Source: Marinobacterium lacunae
GTDB taxonomy: Bacteria > Pseudomonadota > Gammaproteobacteria > Pseudomonadales > Balneatricaceae
Assembly: GCF_000705555.1 (NCBI RefSeq)
Contig: NZ_JMQN01000015.1
Location: 248,001 to 312,000 of the forward strand
Direction of reading: 5' to 3'
Length of the DNA: 64,000 nucleotides
The notes beneath the pieces are model-generated. The model was given only the letters and a program-made list of their open reading frames with translations. It was not told the DNA's origin and searched no databases. Shown here piece after piece: positions 45,131 through 54,715 of the stretch; within the stretch, counting starts at the first letter, position 1; every line of letters starts with the position of its first letter. Both the position numbers and the translations under genes were made by a program.

Positions 45131-46339
45131 TTACAGCGATTCCACATAGCGACGGATACGCTCAGCCGCCTCGATGACCTCTGACACGGTGGCCACCAGC
45201 GCCATGCGCACGAAGCCGGCGCCGGGCAGACGGCCATCGGCCATCGGCCGGGACAGGTAGCGGCCGGGCAGCACGGTCAGGTGCTGTTGCTCGAACAGGC
45301 CGCGGGTGAACAGGTCGTCATCGATCGGCGTAGGTGTCCACAGGTAGAAGCTGGCCTCTGGTGTTTTCACATCCAGTACCGGCGACAATATCTTGATCGC
45401 GGCGTCGAACTTGTGCCGGTATTGGCTGCGGTTCTCCAGCACATGGGCTTCATCGTTCCACGCGGCGATAGAGGCCAGCTGGTGCTGAATCTGCATCGCC
45501 CCGCCGTGGTAAGTGCGGTAGAGCAGGAACGGCTCGATCAACTTGGCGTCACCGGCGATAAAACCGGAGCGCAGACCGGGCAGGTTGGAGCGCTTGGACA
45601 GGCTGTGGAACACCACGCAGTTGCGATAGTCATGGCGACCCAGTTCGGCGCAGGCCTGTAGCAGTCCGACCGGAGGTTTCTCCTCGTCGAAGTAAAGCTC
45701 CGAGTAGCACTCGTCAGAGGCGATGATGAAATCATACTCGTCGGCCAGCGCGATCAGCTTCTTCAACTGCGCCATGTTGTGCACCGCCCCGGTCGGATTG
45801 CCGGGGGAGCAGACGAACAGCAACTGAGTGCGCTTCCAGACATCGGCCGGAATTGCGTCATAGTCCGGGATAAACCCGTGTTCCGGCAGGCAGGGCAGGT
45901 AGTAGGGCTCGGCACCGGACAGGTAGGCGGCACCCTCGTAAATCTGGTAGAAGGGGTCCGGCATCATCAACAGGGCGTCGGGGCTGCGCTGGATAGCGGC
46001 CTGGGCGAAGGCGAAGATCGCCTCGCGGGTGCCGTTGACCGGGAGCATGTGCCGCTCCGCGCTGAGGCTGCCTTCTTGCAGCTTGAAGCGGCGGGTACAC
46101 CAGTCAGCCATGCTCTGACGCAGTTCGAGCATTCCCACCGTCGTGGGATAGACCGATACCTTGTCCAGATTCTCGCGCAACACGTCGAGCACGAACGGCG
46201 GCGCCGGATGTTTCGGCTCACCTATCCCTAACGAGATGTGTTCGAGACCGGCCGGCGGCGTTACGCCCTGCTTGAGCAGCGCGAGCTTTTCAAACGGGTA
46301 AGGCTGCAGGCGATCGAGATCTGGATTCATACGGCTCAT
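45131..46339 (-). CDS. dapC: Succinyldiaminopimelate transaminase DapC
   Basis: PLP-dependent aminotransferase of 402 residues forming N-succinyl-L,L-diaminopimelate from the keto precursor with glutamate. Motifs include ISLGIGEPKHPAP, VCSPGNPTGAVH, ASDECYSELYF and the PLP-binding Lys in HSLSKRSNLPGLRSGF. The ATG at 46339 has AAGGA upstream; an open extension of 66 residues upstream is not credible. It heads dapC, an ArsC-like gene, dapD and dapE, a lysine cluster common in this part of the gammaproteobacteria. Confidence 0.93.
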   Translation of the reverse strand: MSRMNPDLDRLQPYPFEKLALLKQGVTPPAGLEHISLGIGEPKHPAPPFVLDVLRENLDKVSVYPTTVGMLELRQSMADWCTRRFKLQEGSLSAERHMLPVNGTREAIFAFAQAAIQRSPDALLMMPDPFYQIYEGAAYLSGAEPYYLPCLPEHGFIPDYDAIPADVWKRTQLLFVCSPGNPTGAVHNMAQLKKLIALADEYDFIIASDECYSELYFDEEKPPVGLLQACAELGRHDYRNCVVFHSLSKRSNLPGLRSGFIAGDAKLIEPFLLYRTYHGGAMQIQHQLASIAAWNDEAHVLENRSQYRHKFDAAIKILSPVLDVKTPEASFYLWTPTPIDDDLFTRGLFEQQHLTVLPGRYLSRPMADGRLPGAGFVRMALVATVSEVIEAAERIRRYVESL

Positions 46340-46587
46340 GGATGTGTCCTTCAGACTTTCCTTATAACCCGCGCAAAAGGCGCGGATATAGCAGCAAATA
46401 GGGCCGCAAAGTATACCGGAAGGCGAACAATCGGCCAATCGAGTAGGGGGGAATCGGTAGCGGGAATCCCGGGGAGTAGTCGGCGGGCCACGGCTGAGTA
46501 GTGTGCACGACAAGGTGGTTGGACGTTCAGAATACATATAAATGAAACTGATTGGTAAGCGTTTTGAAATGAAGTGGTGGTGTTATG

Positions 46588-46603
46588 GGTTTCACTTGAA
46601 ACC
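46588..46603. promoter_or_regulatory. Candidate operator upstream of ugpB
   Basis: GGTTTCA-CT-TGAAACC is a perfect 16-base inverted repeat about 50 bases before the ugpB ATG. A DeoR-type repressor encoded in the same operon (51621) is the obvious candidate ligand. No PHO-box repeat is evident. Confidence 0.5.
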
Positions 46604-46651
46604 ATTTGTCGGCTCGTAGAGCGGACAGTCATTAACTTCATGGAGCAGACA

Positions 46652-47950
46652 ATGATTCGTAAAGCAGTTGGTTTGGCGTTGGCGTCGGCATTGAGCGTGC
46701 AAGTCAGTGCCGCTACAGAGATCGAGTGGTGGCACGCAATGGGTGGAAGCTTGGGCGAGAAGGTCAATGAGATCGCCGAAGGTTTCAACAACAGCCAGGA
46801 CGCTTATGTCGTCAAGCCGGTGTTCAAGGGTAACTACACCGAGACCATGACCGCGGCAGTTGCTGCGTTCCGCGCTCATCAGCAGCCTCACGTCGTGCAG
46901 GTGTTCGAGGTGGGTACTGCGTCGATGATGGCCGCCAAAGGAGCAGTCTACCCGACGTGGAAACTGATGGCGGACGCCGGTGTCGAGTTTGATCCCAGTG
47001 ACTACCTGAGCTCCGTGACCGGTTACTACACCAGCAATGATGGCAAGATGCTCTCCATGCCGTTCAACAGCTCAACCCCAGTGCTGTACTACAACAAAGA
47101 CGCACTGGCTAAGGTCGGTGCCGAGCCCCCGAAGACCTGGGAAGAGATCGGTCAGGTCGGCAAAAAACTGATCGATGCCGGTTACAAGTGCGGATTCACC
47201 ACCGGTTGGCAGTCTTGGGTACAGCTGGAAAACTTCAGTGCCCGTCATGACCTGCCGTTTGCAACTCAGAATAACGGCTTCGGCGGCACCGACACAGAGC
47301 TGGTGATCAACAGCCCGGCCCACGTCAAGCACATCGCGCAATTGGCCGAGTGGCAGAAGTCCGGCATTTTCAGCTACGGCGGCCGTCGCTCCGATAGTGC
47401 GCCGAAGTTCTACAGCGGTGAATGTGCCATGTACATGAACTCATCTGCATCTTACTCCGGCGTCAAAGGTGCTGTGAGCGACTTCGAATTTGGTGTCTCT
47501 CAATTGCCGTACTGGAAGTCCATGATCGACACCCCGAAAAACACTATCATCGGGGGCGCGACGTTATGGACCTTGAACGGTCACGACGCCGAAGACTACA
47601 AGGGTGTGGCACAGTTCTTCAGCTATCTATCCTCTCCTGAAGTACAGGCGGACTGGCACCAGTTCACCGGTTATCTCCCGATCACCTATGCCGCTGCGGA
47701 GCTCACCCGCAAGCAGGGCTTCTACGAGCAGAACCCGGGGACTGATGTGGCCATCACTCAGATGACCTCCGGTACGCCTACCGCAAACTCCAAGGGACTG
47801 CGTTTGGGTAACTTCGTCCAGATCCGCGACATCATCAACGAAGAGCTGGAAAACGTGTGGTCAGGAAAGGCGACTGCTCAGGACGCTCTGGATCGCGCGG
47901 TTGAACGCGGCAATACCCTTCTGCGCAAGTTCGAGCGCAGCAACGGCTGA
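46652..47950 (+). CDS. ugpB: Glycerol-3-phosphate ABC transporter periplasmic binding protein UgpB
   Basis: A 432-residue solute-binding protein for sn-glycerol-3-phosphate or glycerophosphodiesters. The signal peptide is residues 1-20 (MIRKAVGLALASALSVQVSA). The mature start TEIEWWHAMGG is diagnostic for UgpB, and QVFEVGTASMMAAKGAVYP and GYKCGFTTGWQSWVQLENFS also match. The ATG at 46652 has GGAG upstream. It is first in ugpB-A-E-C-Q. Its position beside glycerophosphodiesterase genes supports the ligand class. Confidence 0.92.
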   Translation: MIRKAVGLALASALSVQVSAATEIEWWHAMGGSLGEKVNEIAEGFNNSQDAYVVKPVFKGNYTETMTAAVAAFRAHQQPHVVQVFEVGTASMMAAKGAVYPTWKLMADAGVEFDPSDYLSSVTGYYTSNDGKMLSMPFNSSTPVLYYNKDALAKVGAEPPKTWEEIGQVGKKLIDAGYKCGFTTGWQSWVQLENFSARHDLPFATQNNGFGGTDTELVINSPAHVKHIAQLAEWQKSGIFSYGGRRSDSAPKFYSGECAMYMNSSASYSGVKGAVSDFEFGVSQLPYWKSMIDTPKNTIIGGATLWTLNGHDAEDYKGVAQFFSYLSSPEVQADWHQFTGYLPITYAAAELTRKQGFYEQNPGTDVAITQMTSGTPTANSKGLRLGNFVQIRDIINEELENVWSGKATAQDALDRAVERGNTLLRKFERSNG

Positions 47951-47969
47951 TAACCGGAGGACGGCGGCA

Positions 47970-47993
47970 GCGGCACGTGCGTGCTGGTGCCGC
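47970..47993 (+). promoter_or_regulatory. Hairpin between ugpB and ugpA
   Basis: GCGGCAC and GTGCCGC pair around a 10-base loop, immediately after ugpB. Such hairpins after binding-protein genes often protect the upstream message and lower permease expression. The ugpA start that follows lacks a clear ribosome site. Confidence 0.45.
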
Positions 47994-48002
47994 CCATGAT
48001 CT

Positions 48003-48893
48003 ATGTCTCATCACTCAAACATACCGGCGTTCAATCACCGCTTCCTGCCTTGGATATTAATGGCACCGCAGCTGCTTGTGACGCTGGTTTTCTTTATATG
48101 GCCAGCGGGGCAGGCCGTATGGCAATCCTTTCTCGTGGAGGACGCCTTTGGACTCTCGACAGAGTTTGTCTGGTTTGAAAACTACGCGCAGATCTTCACC
48201 GATAGCCGCTACTACCACACGCTGTGGACCACGATTATTTTCAGTGCTGGCGTGACCCTGATGTCGATGGGCGTATCCCTGCTTCTCGCGGTGATGGCGG
48301 ATCAGGTCGTACGCGGAGCGCAGGTGTACAAAACCCTGTTGATCTGGCCTTACGCGGTTGCGCCTGCTGTTGCCGGCGTACTCTGGCTATTTATGTTTCA
48401 CCCTACCGTGGGCGTTTTAGCGTACATGCTGGACACGATAGGTATCGAATGGAACCACTTTCTCGACGGTGATCAGGCGCTGTTGCTGGTAATTATTGCC
48501 GCCGCGTGGAAGCAGATAAGCTATAACTTCCTGTTTTTCCTGGCTGGATTGCAAGCCATTCCGCAGTCACTGCATGAAGCTGCCGCAATCGATGGTGCAG
48601 GCCCCGGACGCCGTTTCTTCACCATTACCTTTCCTCTGCTCTCACCGACGACCTTCTTTCTCCTGGTGGTCAATGTCGTGTACGCCTTCTTCGATACCTT
48701 CGGCATTATCCATGCGGTGACCAAGGGCGGCCCCGGTGATTCCACGCGTACCCTTGTCTACAACGTCTTCGATGATGGCTTCGTCGGGCTGGATCTTGGC
48801 GGTTCGGCGGCGCAGTCGGTTGTATTGATGGTGCTGGTTGGGCTGATGACCGTGGTTCAGTTCCGCTTTGTCGAACGAAAGGTGCAGTACTGA
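48003..48893 (+). CDS. ugpA: Glycerol-3-phosphate ABC transporter permease UgpA
   Basis: A 296-residue inner-membrane permease with six helices. The EAA loop is [20 protein letters not shown] (about 200), and the helix [20 protein letters not shown] is typical of UgpA. The ATG at 48003 lies 52 bases after ugpB. The stop shares one base with the ugpE start (TGATG), so the two are translationally coupled. Confidence 0.92.
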   Translation: MSHHSNIPAFNHRFLPWILMAPQLLVTLVFFIWPAGQAVWQSFLVEDAFGLSTEFVWFENYAQIFTDSRYYHTLWTTIIFSAGVTLMSMGVSLLLAVMADQVVRGAQVYKTLLIWPYAVAPAVAGVLWLFMFHPTVGVLAYMLDTIGIEWNHFLDGDQALLLVIIAAAWKQISYNFLFFLAGLQAIPQSLHEAAAIDGAGPGRRFFTITFPLLSPTTFFLLVVNVVYAFFDTFGIIHAVTKGGPGDSTRTLVYNVFDDGFVGLDLGGSAAQSVVLMVLVGLMTVVQFRFVERKVQY

Positions 48894-49741
48894 TGGTTGA
48901 AAATCGTTTCTGGCTGAATCTTCTCAGTCATCTGGTTTTGGGGCTTGGCGTACTGCTAGTGGCCTTTCCTATCTGGATCGCATTCGTTGCCTCCACGCAT
49001 TCGGCTCAAGGATTGGTGTCGGGCACGATACCGTTCTGGCCGGGCGACCTGTTTCTGGAGAACTTCTCACAGGTGCTTTCCGGCGGGAATGACGGCTCGG
49101 TTGGCGTATCCGCTATGCTAATGCTGTTCAACAGTCTGGTGATGGCGCTGGGTATCTCAATTGGCAAAATCGTGATTTCACTGATGGCGGCCTACGCCAT
49201 CGTATTCTTCCGTTTTCCTCTACGCTCGGTCTGCTTCTGGATCATCTTCATGACCCTGATGCTGCCGGTTGAGGTGCGTATCATGCCCACCTTTCAGGTG
49301 GTGGCTAACCTGAATCTGCTTGACAGCTATACCGGTCTCACTCTGCCGCTGATCGCCAGCGCCACGGCGACCTTTTTGCTGCGACAGTTCTACATGACCA
49401 TTCCGCCCGAGCTGGTGGAAGCGGCGCGTGTCGACGGCGCGGGCCCGGTCAAATTTCTATTCGATATTCTGCTGCCGCTGTCGCGCACCAACCTCGCGGC
49501 GCTGTTCGTGATCATGTTTATCTACGGATGGAACCAGTACCTCTGGCCGCTGCTGGTCACCACAGACGAGCATTATTACACCATCGTCATGGGTATCCAG
49601 CGCATGCTGGCGGTAGGTGACGACGAGGTTGCCTGGAATATCGTAATGCCGACGACGTTACTGGCCATGCTGCCACCGGTGGGTGTTGTGCTGATGATGC
49701 AGCGCCTGTTTGTAAAAGGACTGGTTGAGACCGAGAAATAA
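48893..49741 (+). CDS. ugpE: Glycerol-3-phosphate ABC transporter permease UgpE
   Basis: A 282-residue permease partner of UgpA, with six helices. The EAA loop is [20 protein letters not shown] (about 175-195), and [20 protein letters not shown] is a UgpE hallmark. It starts at the overlapping TGATG and is followed after 10 bases by ugpC. Confidence 0.93.
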   Translation: MVENRFWLNLLSHLVLGLGVLLVAFPIWIAFVASTHSAQGLVSGTIPFWPGDLFLENFSQVLSGGNDGSVGVSAMLMLFNSLVMALGISIGKIVISLMAAYAIVFFRFPLRSVCFWIIFMTLMLPVEVRIMPTFQVVANLNLLDSYTGLTLPLIASATATFLLRQFYMTIPPELVEAARVDGAGPVKFLFDILLPLSRTNLAALFVIMFIYGWNQYLWPLLVTTDEHYYTIVMGIQRMLAVGDDEVAWNIVMPTTLLAMLPPVGVVLMMQRLFVKGLVETEK

Positions 49742-49751
49742 GAGATTAATC

Positions 49752-50837
49752 ATGGCGACCCTGACTCTCGACGCTATTAGTAAAAAGTATCCCAACGGTC
49801 ACGAGGCGATCAAACACCTGTCGATCGATATCGCGGATGGCGAGTTCATCGTGATCGTTGGCCCCTCCGGGTGCGGCAAATCTTCCTTGCTGCGCATGTT
49901 GGCGGGTCTGGAGACCGTCAGCAGTGGCGAACTGTTGATCGACGGTAACCGGGTCAACGAAAAGGAGCCGGCACAGCGTGACATCGCAATGGTGTTTCAA
50001 AACTATGCGCTGTACCCGCACATGACCGTCTACGACAACATGGCCTACGGACTGAAAAACCGCGGCTTTGGCAAACAGGAGATCGCCCAACGTGTCGAGC
50101 GCACCGCGTCGGTGCTGCAGCTGGATCATCTGCTGACTCGCAAGCCGCGCCAACTGTCCGGTGGTCAACGCCAGCGCGTCGCCATGGGCCGCGCCATCGT
50201 GCGCGATCCCAAGGTCTTCCTGTTCGACGAACCGCTCTCGAACCTGGATGCAAAACTGCGTGTACAGATGCGGATCGAGATCAAACGTCTGCAGCGTGAG
50301 CTGGGTACCACCGCCGTGTACGTGACCCACGATCAGATTGAAGCGATGACGATGGCTGATCGCCTGATCGTCATCAACAACGGAGCTGCTGAGCAGATCG
50401 GCACACCGATGGATATCTACGATTCGCCACAGACTCCCTTCGTAGCAAGCTTTATCGGCTCGCCGTCCATGAACTTCCTCGACGGTGAGTTGATCGGCGA
50501 TCAGCTCAGGCTGGGTAGCGAAAGCATTACCCTGCCGAAGAAGCATGAGTTCGAAGGTGCCGTGAAAGTCGGGATCCGTCCTGAGCATCTTCATCGTTTC
50601 GATCATGATCAGGAGCGTTTCAGCCTCAATCTGAATGTACAGCTGGCTGAACCGCTGGGTGCGGATACCCTTTTACACGGGGTGGTACCGGGGGCGAACG
50701 GCGCCGATGTTGAGCTGACCGCCCGTCTGCGCGGCGAGTACAGGGATGTGAGCGACGAGCCTCTACGTCTGGGTCTTGATCTTAATGATCTGCATCTGTT
50801 CGATTCGAAAACCGACCAAAGGCTTGCTACATGCTGA
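49752..50837 (+). CDS. ugpC: Glycerol-3-phosphate ABC transporter ATPase UgpC
   Basis: The nucleotide-binding subunit, 361 residues. Walker A is [10 protein letters not shown] (near 37), the signature is [17 protein letters not shown] (near 135), Walker B is [12 protein letters not shown] and the His switch is [13 protein letters not shown] repeats occupy the last 120 residues ([10 protein letters not shown]). ATG 49752 is preferred over an ATG 27 bases upstream inside ugpE. Its end overlaps ugpQ by seven bases. Confidence 0.92.
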   Translation: MATLTLDAISKKYPNGHEAIKHLSIDIADGEFIVIVGPSGCGKSSLLRMLAGLETVSSGELLIDGNRVNEKEPAQRDIAMVFQNYALYPHMTVYDNMAYGLKNRGFGKQEIAQRVERTASVLQLDHLLTRKPRQLSGGQRQRVAMGRAIVRDPKVFLFDEPLSNLDAKLRVQMRIEIKRLQRELGTTAVYVTHDQIEAMTMADRLIVINNGAAEQIGTPMDIYDSPQTPFVASFIGSPSMNFLDGELIGDQLRLGSESITLPKKHEFEGAVKVGIRPEHLHRFDHDQERFSLNLNVQLAEPLGADTLLHGVVPGANGADVELTARLRGEYRDVSDEPLRLGLDLNDLHLFDSKTDQRLATC

Positions 50838-51634
50838 GCGCGACATTTGACGGGGCGGACCTCCCCTTACTGATCGGTCATCGTGGTATTCCTTCTCTGG
50901 CACCGGAAAATACGCTCGGAGGTGTGCGCAAGGCCCACACTCTGGGGACGCGTTGGGTTGAACTCGATACGACGTTACTGGCCGATGGCACACCGGTGAT
51001 CAATCATGATGCGGATCTGGATCGCCTGTCCGACCGCAGCGGCGTGCTGCATGAGCTCAATTTGCAGGATTTGATCGGTGTCGACACCGCCGTTCACTTC
51101 AGTGGCTGGCCGTGTTCAGAGCCTGTACCCACGCTGGCTGAGATGCTGGCGCTGTTAGCGTCTCTGGATATGGGGCTGAATCTGGAGATCAAGGATCACG
51201 GTCTGGATGCCGCTTACGTGGTCAACCGACTTGCACCTGTGCTCAACAGCTTCGACGCTGACCGGTTGCTGATTTCCAGCTTCAGCGAAGCGTTGCTGCA
51301 GCAGTGCCGGTTGCAGCTGCCGAACATTCGTATAGGGCTGCTGGTCGAGCGTCTTGAGGCGGGTTGGGTCGAACGTGTTAAGGCGCTTGGCCTTTTCAGC
51401 CTGCACTGTGACTGGAAGGGGCTCGATGCCGATATCCTTGAGCGCGCCAAAGCACTTGGCTTACGCGTTCTGTGCTGGACCGTCAATGATCGTGACGTGG
51501 GTATGCAGCTGCTTGCTCGGGGAGTCGATGGATTGATCACCGATTGTCCGCAGGTGTTTGCACCGTTGGTTAGAGGCGGCGATACCGCGCTGCTGTCGAC
51601 AGAAACTGAGGCAGTTGCCTATGAAGCTCAATGA
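50831..51634 (+). CDS. ugpQ: Glycerophosphodiester phosphodiesterase UgpQ
   Basis: Cytosolic hydrolase of 267 residues cutting glycerophosphodiesters into glycerol-3-phosphate and alcohol. GDPD signatures are [18 protein letters not shown] (His17 region), [15 protein letters not shown] and [11 protein letters not shown], which supply the metal and acid-base residues. LEIKDHG and the final [20 protein letters not shown] also match. The ATG lies inside the ugpC end (ATGCTGA), as in E. coli, where ugpQ closes the operon. Confidence 0.93.
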   Translation: MLSATFDGADLPLLIGHRGIPSLAPENTLGGVRKAHTLGTRWVELDTTLLADGTPVINHDADLDRLSDRSGVLHELNLQDLIGVDTAVHFSGWPCSEPVPTLAEMLALLASLDMGLNLEIKDHGLDAAYVVNRLAPVLNSFDADRLLISSFSEALLQQCRLQLPNIRIGLLVERLEAGWVERVKALGLFSLHCDWKGLDADILERAKALGLRVLCWTVNDRDVGMQLLARGVDGLITDCPQVFAPLVRGGDTALLSTETEAVAYEAQ

Positions 51635-52394
51635 TCGCCAGAAGGAGATCGTCGATGTGCTTGGCAACACCGGGGAGCTCAGCGTTGAACTGTTGGCAGA
51701 GCGATTTAGTGTCAGCACGCAGACGATTCGAAAGGATATCAACCAACTGTGTGAAGCGGGTCTGACACGGCGCGTACACGGAGGCGTGGCGCTGCCGGTA
51801 ACCACGCAAAACAGTTCATACCATACTCGGCGTACCACTAATGCGTCTGTTAAAAGCACAATCGCACAGGCCTGTGCCACGCATATCCCGAGTGGCTCGT
51901 CGCTGTTTCTCGGTATCGGCACCTCGGTCGCGATGCTGGCGGAGGCCTTGATAGATCACCGTGATCTACAGGTTCTGACCAATAATTTGGATGTGGCCAA
52001 TATCCTGTGCGATCACGTGGATATCAACGTTCTGCTCAGCGGTGGACGGCTACGCTGTAACGATCGTGATTTGGTGGGTGAGAAAACCGTACAGTTCTTT
52101 CGTGAGTTTCGGGTGGACTTCGGTATCGTCGGCAGCGGCGGCCTGGATCCGGACGCAGGGCTGCTGGATTTTGATCCTCAGGAAGCAGAAGTGAGCCGGG
52201 CCATCCTGGCCAATTCGCGGCAACGCATTCTTCTGGCCGATGCCAGCAAGTGGAAACGCCGTGCGATGGTCGTAGTAGCCCCCTTCGAACAGATTGATTT
52301 GTTCATTACCGATAGATTGACCTCGGATCAACAAGGGCTACTCGACAGCAGAGGTCTGGAGTGGCTTGCAACTTCAATGGATGATGTTCAATGA
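51621..52394 (+). CDS. DeoR-family transcriptional regulator
   Basis: A 257-residue sugar-phosphate-responsive repressor. The N-terminal HTH (about 5-57) includes [20 protein letters not shown], then LAERFSVSTQTIRKDINQL and RRVHGGVAL. The DeoRC effector domain has SLFLGIGTSVAMLAEAL and VLTNNLDVANIL, followed by LADASKWKR near the C-terminus. GlpR, which senses glycerol-3-phosphate, is the best known relative, so a similar effector is probable here. ATG 51621 overlaps the ugpQ stop by 14 bases; GAGG lies upstream. Its end overlaps the HAD gene by four bases. Confidence 0.9.
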   Translation: MKLNDRQKEIVDVLGNTGELSVELLAERFSVSTQTIRKDINQLCEAGLTRRVHGGVALPVTTQNSSYHTRRTTNASVKSTIAQACATHIPSGSSLFLGIGTSVAMLAEALIDHRDLQVLTNNLDVANILCDHVDINVLLSGGRLRCNDRDLVGEKTVQFFREFRVDFGIVGSGGLDPDAGLLDFDPQEAEVSRAILANSRQRILLADASKWKRRAMVVVAPFEQIDLFITDRLTSDQQGLLDSRGLEWLATSMDDVQ

Positions 52395-53176
52395 GTGTTA
52401 TCAATCAGGCTTCGCTATCTGCTATCCGCTATCTGCTGACGGATGTAGATGACACCCTTACCACCGACGGTCAGCTGCTGCCCGAGACCCTGACTGCTAT
52501 CTATCATTTGCATGAAGCGGGCGTTCAGGTGATACCCGTAACAGGTGCCTGCGCCGGATGGTGCGATCATATGGTGCGTGCCTGGCCGGTCAGTGCGGTG
52601 ATTGGTGAAAGCGGCGCGTTCTACAAGATCTATCGGTCGGAAAAGCGGCTAATGCATATCGGCTGGTATGACGACGCGGAGCTCCGCCGGAGGCAGGCGG
52701 AGGTTATCGATGTGATAAAGCGCGAGTTAATGCCTCACTATCAAGATCTTCGATTCGCTCAGGATCAGGTTTACCGGGTGGCGGATGTGGCGCTCGATAT
52801 TGGGCAGGATCGAGAGCCCTTGCCGCAGCAGCAGATACGGGAGCTGCTGAGACTTTTGACGCAGTGCGGCGTACAGGCGCGCGCCAGCTCGATCCATATT
52901 AATGCCTGGCGCGGGGACTTCGGAAAGTTCCCGATGGCACTGAGGTTGCTGCGCAACGAGTTTAATCTGGATGACGAACAGATTCTCAATCAGGTAGCGT
53001 TCATCGGTGACTCGGCCAACGACGAATCGATGTTCGCCGGTTTGAAGTACACTTTTGGTGTCGCCAACATCGCGCAGTGGCTAACCGATATGCGTCATCA
53101 TCCTGCGGTATTGCTTGAACAGCCTCGTGGATTGGGTTTTGTGGAGCTGGCGGACCGGTTACTGGAGGCTCGTTAA
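52391..53176 (+). CDS. HAD-superfamily phosphatase (type IIB cap)
   Basis: A 261-residue cytosolic hydrolase. HAD motif I is DVDDTLTTDG (nucleophile Asp18, acid Asp20), motif II is VIPVTGACAGW, the motif III Lys lies in DFGKFPMALRLL, and motif IV is FIGDSANDESMF. The cap between about 90 and 190 is of the Cof/sucrose-phosphatase type. The ATG overlaps the DeoR gene stop as ATGA. In this operon a glycerol-3-phosphate or related sugar-phosphate substrate is reasonable but unproven. Confidence 0.85.
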   Translation: MSVINQASLSAIRYLLTDVDDTLTTDGQLLPETLTAIYHLHEAGVQVIPVTGACAGWCDHMVRAWPVSAVIGESGAFYKIYRSEKRLMHIGWYDDAELRRRQAEVIDVIKRELMPHYQDLRFAQDQVYRVADVALDIGQDREPLPQQQIRELLRLLTQCGVQARASSIHINAWRGDFGKFPMALRLLRNEFNLDDEQILNQVAFIGDSANDESMFAGLKYTFGVANIAQWLTDMRHHPAVLLEQPRGLGFVELADRLLEAR

Positions 53177-53275
53177 TGTAGGGTGGGAGGCGCGTTGCAG
53201 TAAAAGGCTAAACGGCGTTATCAGCTGCCAATTTAAAAGGGGCTATGCTTGCTCTATAACATGGGCTGATGGGTT

Positions 53276-54001
53276 ATGAGAGCTACCGACATTCCAAGGG
53301 TTATCGGTCACCGCGGCGTGCGCAAGCTGGCGCCGGAAAACTCGCTCAGCGGCGTGCGCGAGGCGGCGCGGCAAGGGGTACGCTGGGTCGAGCTGGATGT
53401 GACCCTGCTGGGCGATGGCACGCCGGTGATCCACCACGACGACGATCTGGCCCGGCTGTGCGGCCGACCTCAGCCGCTGCGCAACCTGAGCCTTGCGGAT
53501 CTGCCGCGGATCGATATCGGCAGTCATTATCGCGATTCGCCGCCGGAGCCGCTGCCGACTCTGGCGGAGATGCTGACGCTGCTCGACGAGCTGGATATGG
53601 GGCTGAATCTGGAGGTGAAGGATCACGGCGAAGACCCGCGTTATGTGATTCAGCAGATCGTGCCGGTACTCGAGCGCTTCGACCCCGAACGACTGATCGT
53701 TTCAAGTTTCAGTGCCGAACAGTTACGCCAATGCCATCTACTGGTACCGGATCTGAGACGCGGTTTCCTGACCGCCAGACTGCCCCCGGATTGGCCGCTG
53801 CTGCTGGATCGGTTGGGCATTTACAGCATTCATTATCGTTGGCAGGCGCTGAAAGAGAGCACGCTGAGTCTGCTCAAAGCGAGCGGTTATCCCGTGATCT
53901 GTTGGACAGTCAACAATAAGAAAGCGGGCGAACGCCTGCTGGCGCAGGGGGTTACGGCACTGATTACCGACGATCCGCAGCCGTTTGCGCGCTATCTCTA
54001 A
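53276..54001 (+). CDS. Second glycerophosphodiester phosphodiesterase (UgpQ paralogue)
   Basis: A 241-residue GDPD enzyme with all family motifs: VIGHRGVRKLAPENSLSGV, WVELDVTLLGDGTPVIHHDD and LNLEVKDHG, and near the end ICWTVNNKKAGERLLAQG. It is plainly similar to the first UgpQ, so it probably arose by duplication. It is separated from the HAD gene by 99 bases and may have its own promoter. Immediately downstream lies a stretch of pseudogene ends, including a third GDPD copy. Confidence 0.88.
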   Translation: MRATDIPRVIGHRGVRKLAPENSLSGVREAARQGVRWVELDVTLLGDGTPVIHHDDDLARLCGRPQPLRNLSLADLPRIDIGSHYRDSPPEPLPTLAEMLTLLDELDMGLNLEVKDHGEDPRYVIQQIVPVLERFDPERLIVSSFSAEQLRQCHLLVPDLRRGFLTARLPPDWPLLLDRLGIYSIHYRWQALKESTLSLLKASGYPVICWTVNNKKAGERLLAQGVTALITDDPQPFARYL

Positions 54002-54029
54002 CGGCTGCCTGTCTGAATGCGGGAGCGCT

Positions 54030-54206
54030 CTAGGCTCCGGCATAGGTACTTCGTCCCCACTCGAGCGCTTCCGACAGCAGCGCCTTCAGCAGGTGCGCCG
54101 TTGGCTCTGCCAATGTTGGGTTATAGGCAAAAGGTTCCTGTTCCTCCATGTAATTGCACTGGGCCAGTTCCAGCTGCACCGCGTGGATGTGACGGGCCGG
54201 ATCGCC
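54030..54206 (-). pseudogene. hutG: Remnant of hutG (N-formylglutamate deformylase), C-terminal end only
   Basis: Minus-strand reading of about 58 residues: GDPARHIHAVQLELAQCNYM, then EEQEPFAYNPTLAEPTAHLL and a C-terminal LLSEALEWG. This is the C-terminus of the HutG family. The upstream part, with the catalytic residues, is missing, and there is no start codon with a ribosome site. The fragment abuts a hutF end on the other strand. Confidence 0.75.
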
Positions 54207-54216
54207 CCTCAGCGGT

Positions 54217-54354
54217 GGTGCCCAGGCCCTGGGGCAGCCGGTCGGCGAGCTGGCGGAGGGCGTGCGTGCCGATCTGCTGGTGCTCGATGGCGAGGATCCC
54301 TACCTCGCTGCTGGGCGCGGATTAGTGCGCCAGGGCTCTCTACTGCTACCGTAA
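54217..54354 (+). pseudogene. hutF: Remnant of an amidohydrolase C-terminus, probably hutF
   Basis: Forty-five codons open on the plus strand, GAQALGQPVGELAEGVRADL then LVLDGEDPYLAA, and end in TAA after a divergent tail. The segment matches the C-terminal beta-sandwich of formimidoylglutamate deiminase (HutF), which fits the adjacent hutG relic. Other amidohydrolases share this motif, so the exact gene is less certain. Confidence 0.6.
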
Positions 54355-54389
54355 CGGCTCCGCGAGGGCTGGCCCTACGGCCAAACTGA

Positions 54390-54601
54390 TCGGCTCTATT
54401 GGAACGCCTTGGGATCTTCAGCGTTCACTACGAGCGGCAAGCGCTGGATGAACACAATCTGAAACGGCTGCGTGCCTTGCCAGCGGCTACCCACTGATCT
54501 ACTGGACCGTCAACGGTCTGATCGCGGGGGGCGGGTTTTGATGCAGGGGGGGGGCCGCGCTGATTACAGATGATCCACAACCGTTTCATCGGCTGCTCTG
54601 A
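54390..54601 (+). pseudogene. Remnant of a third glycerophosphodiesterase (frameshifted C-terminus)
   Basis: The reading LERLGIFSVHYERQALDEHN, then LKRLRA, continues in another frame as SGYPLIYWTVNGLIAGGG, and in a further frame as ALITDDPQPFHRLL with a stop. It is clearly homologous to the last 65 residues of the intact GDPD at 53276. Frameshifts, including one in a G-run, break it. It is a decayed duplicate. Confidence 0.8.
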
Positions 54602-54715
54602 GTTGTTTCAGGGTTATCCCCCTCCATTACCCGTTCGTTGCTCTCGTTTAGAGGCTCGGGGAAGCGTTTCAAGCACCTGTATTCACGCTATTGAGCGATA
54701 AGCCGACAATGTCGA

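Noticed and set aside
53985-54389. Plus-strand open frame of 134 codons across the scar region
   Set aside because: It crosses the hutG relic on the opposite strand and the hutF relic in a different frame; its translation has no family pattern.
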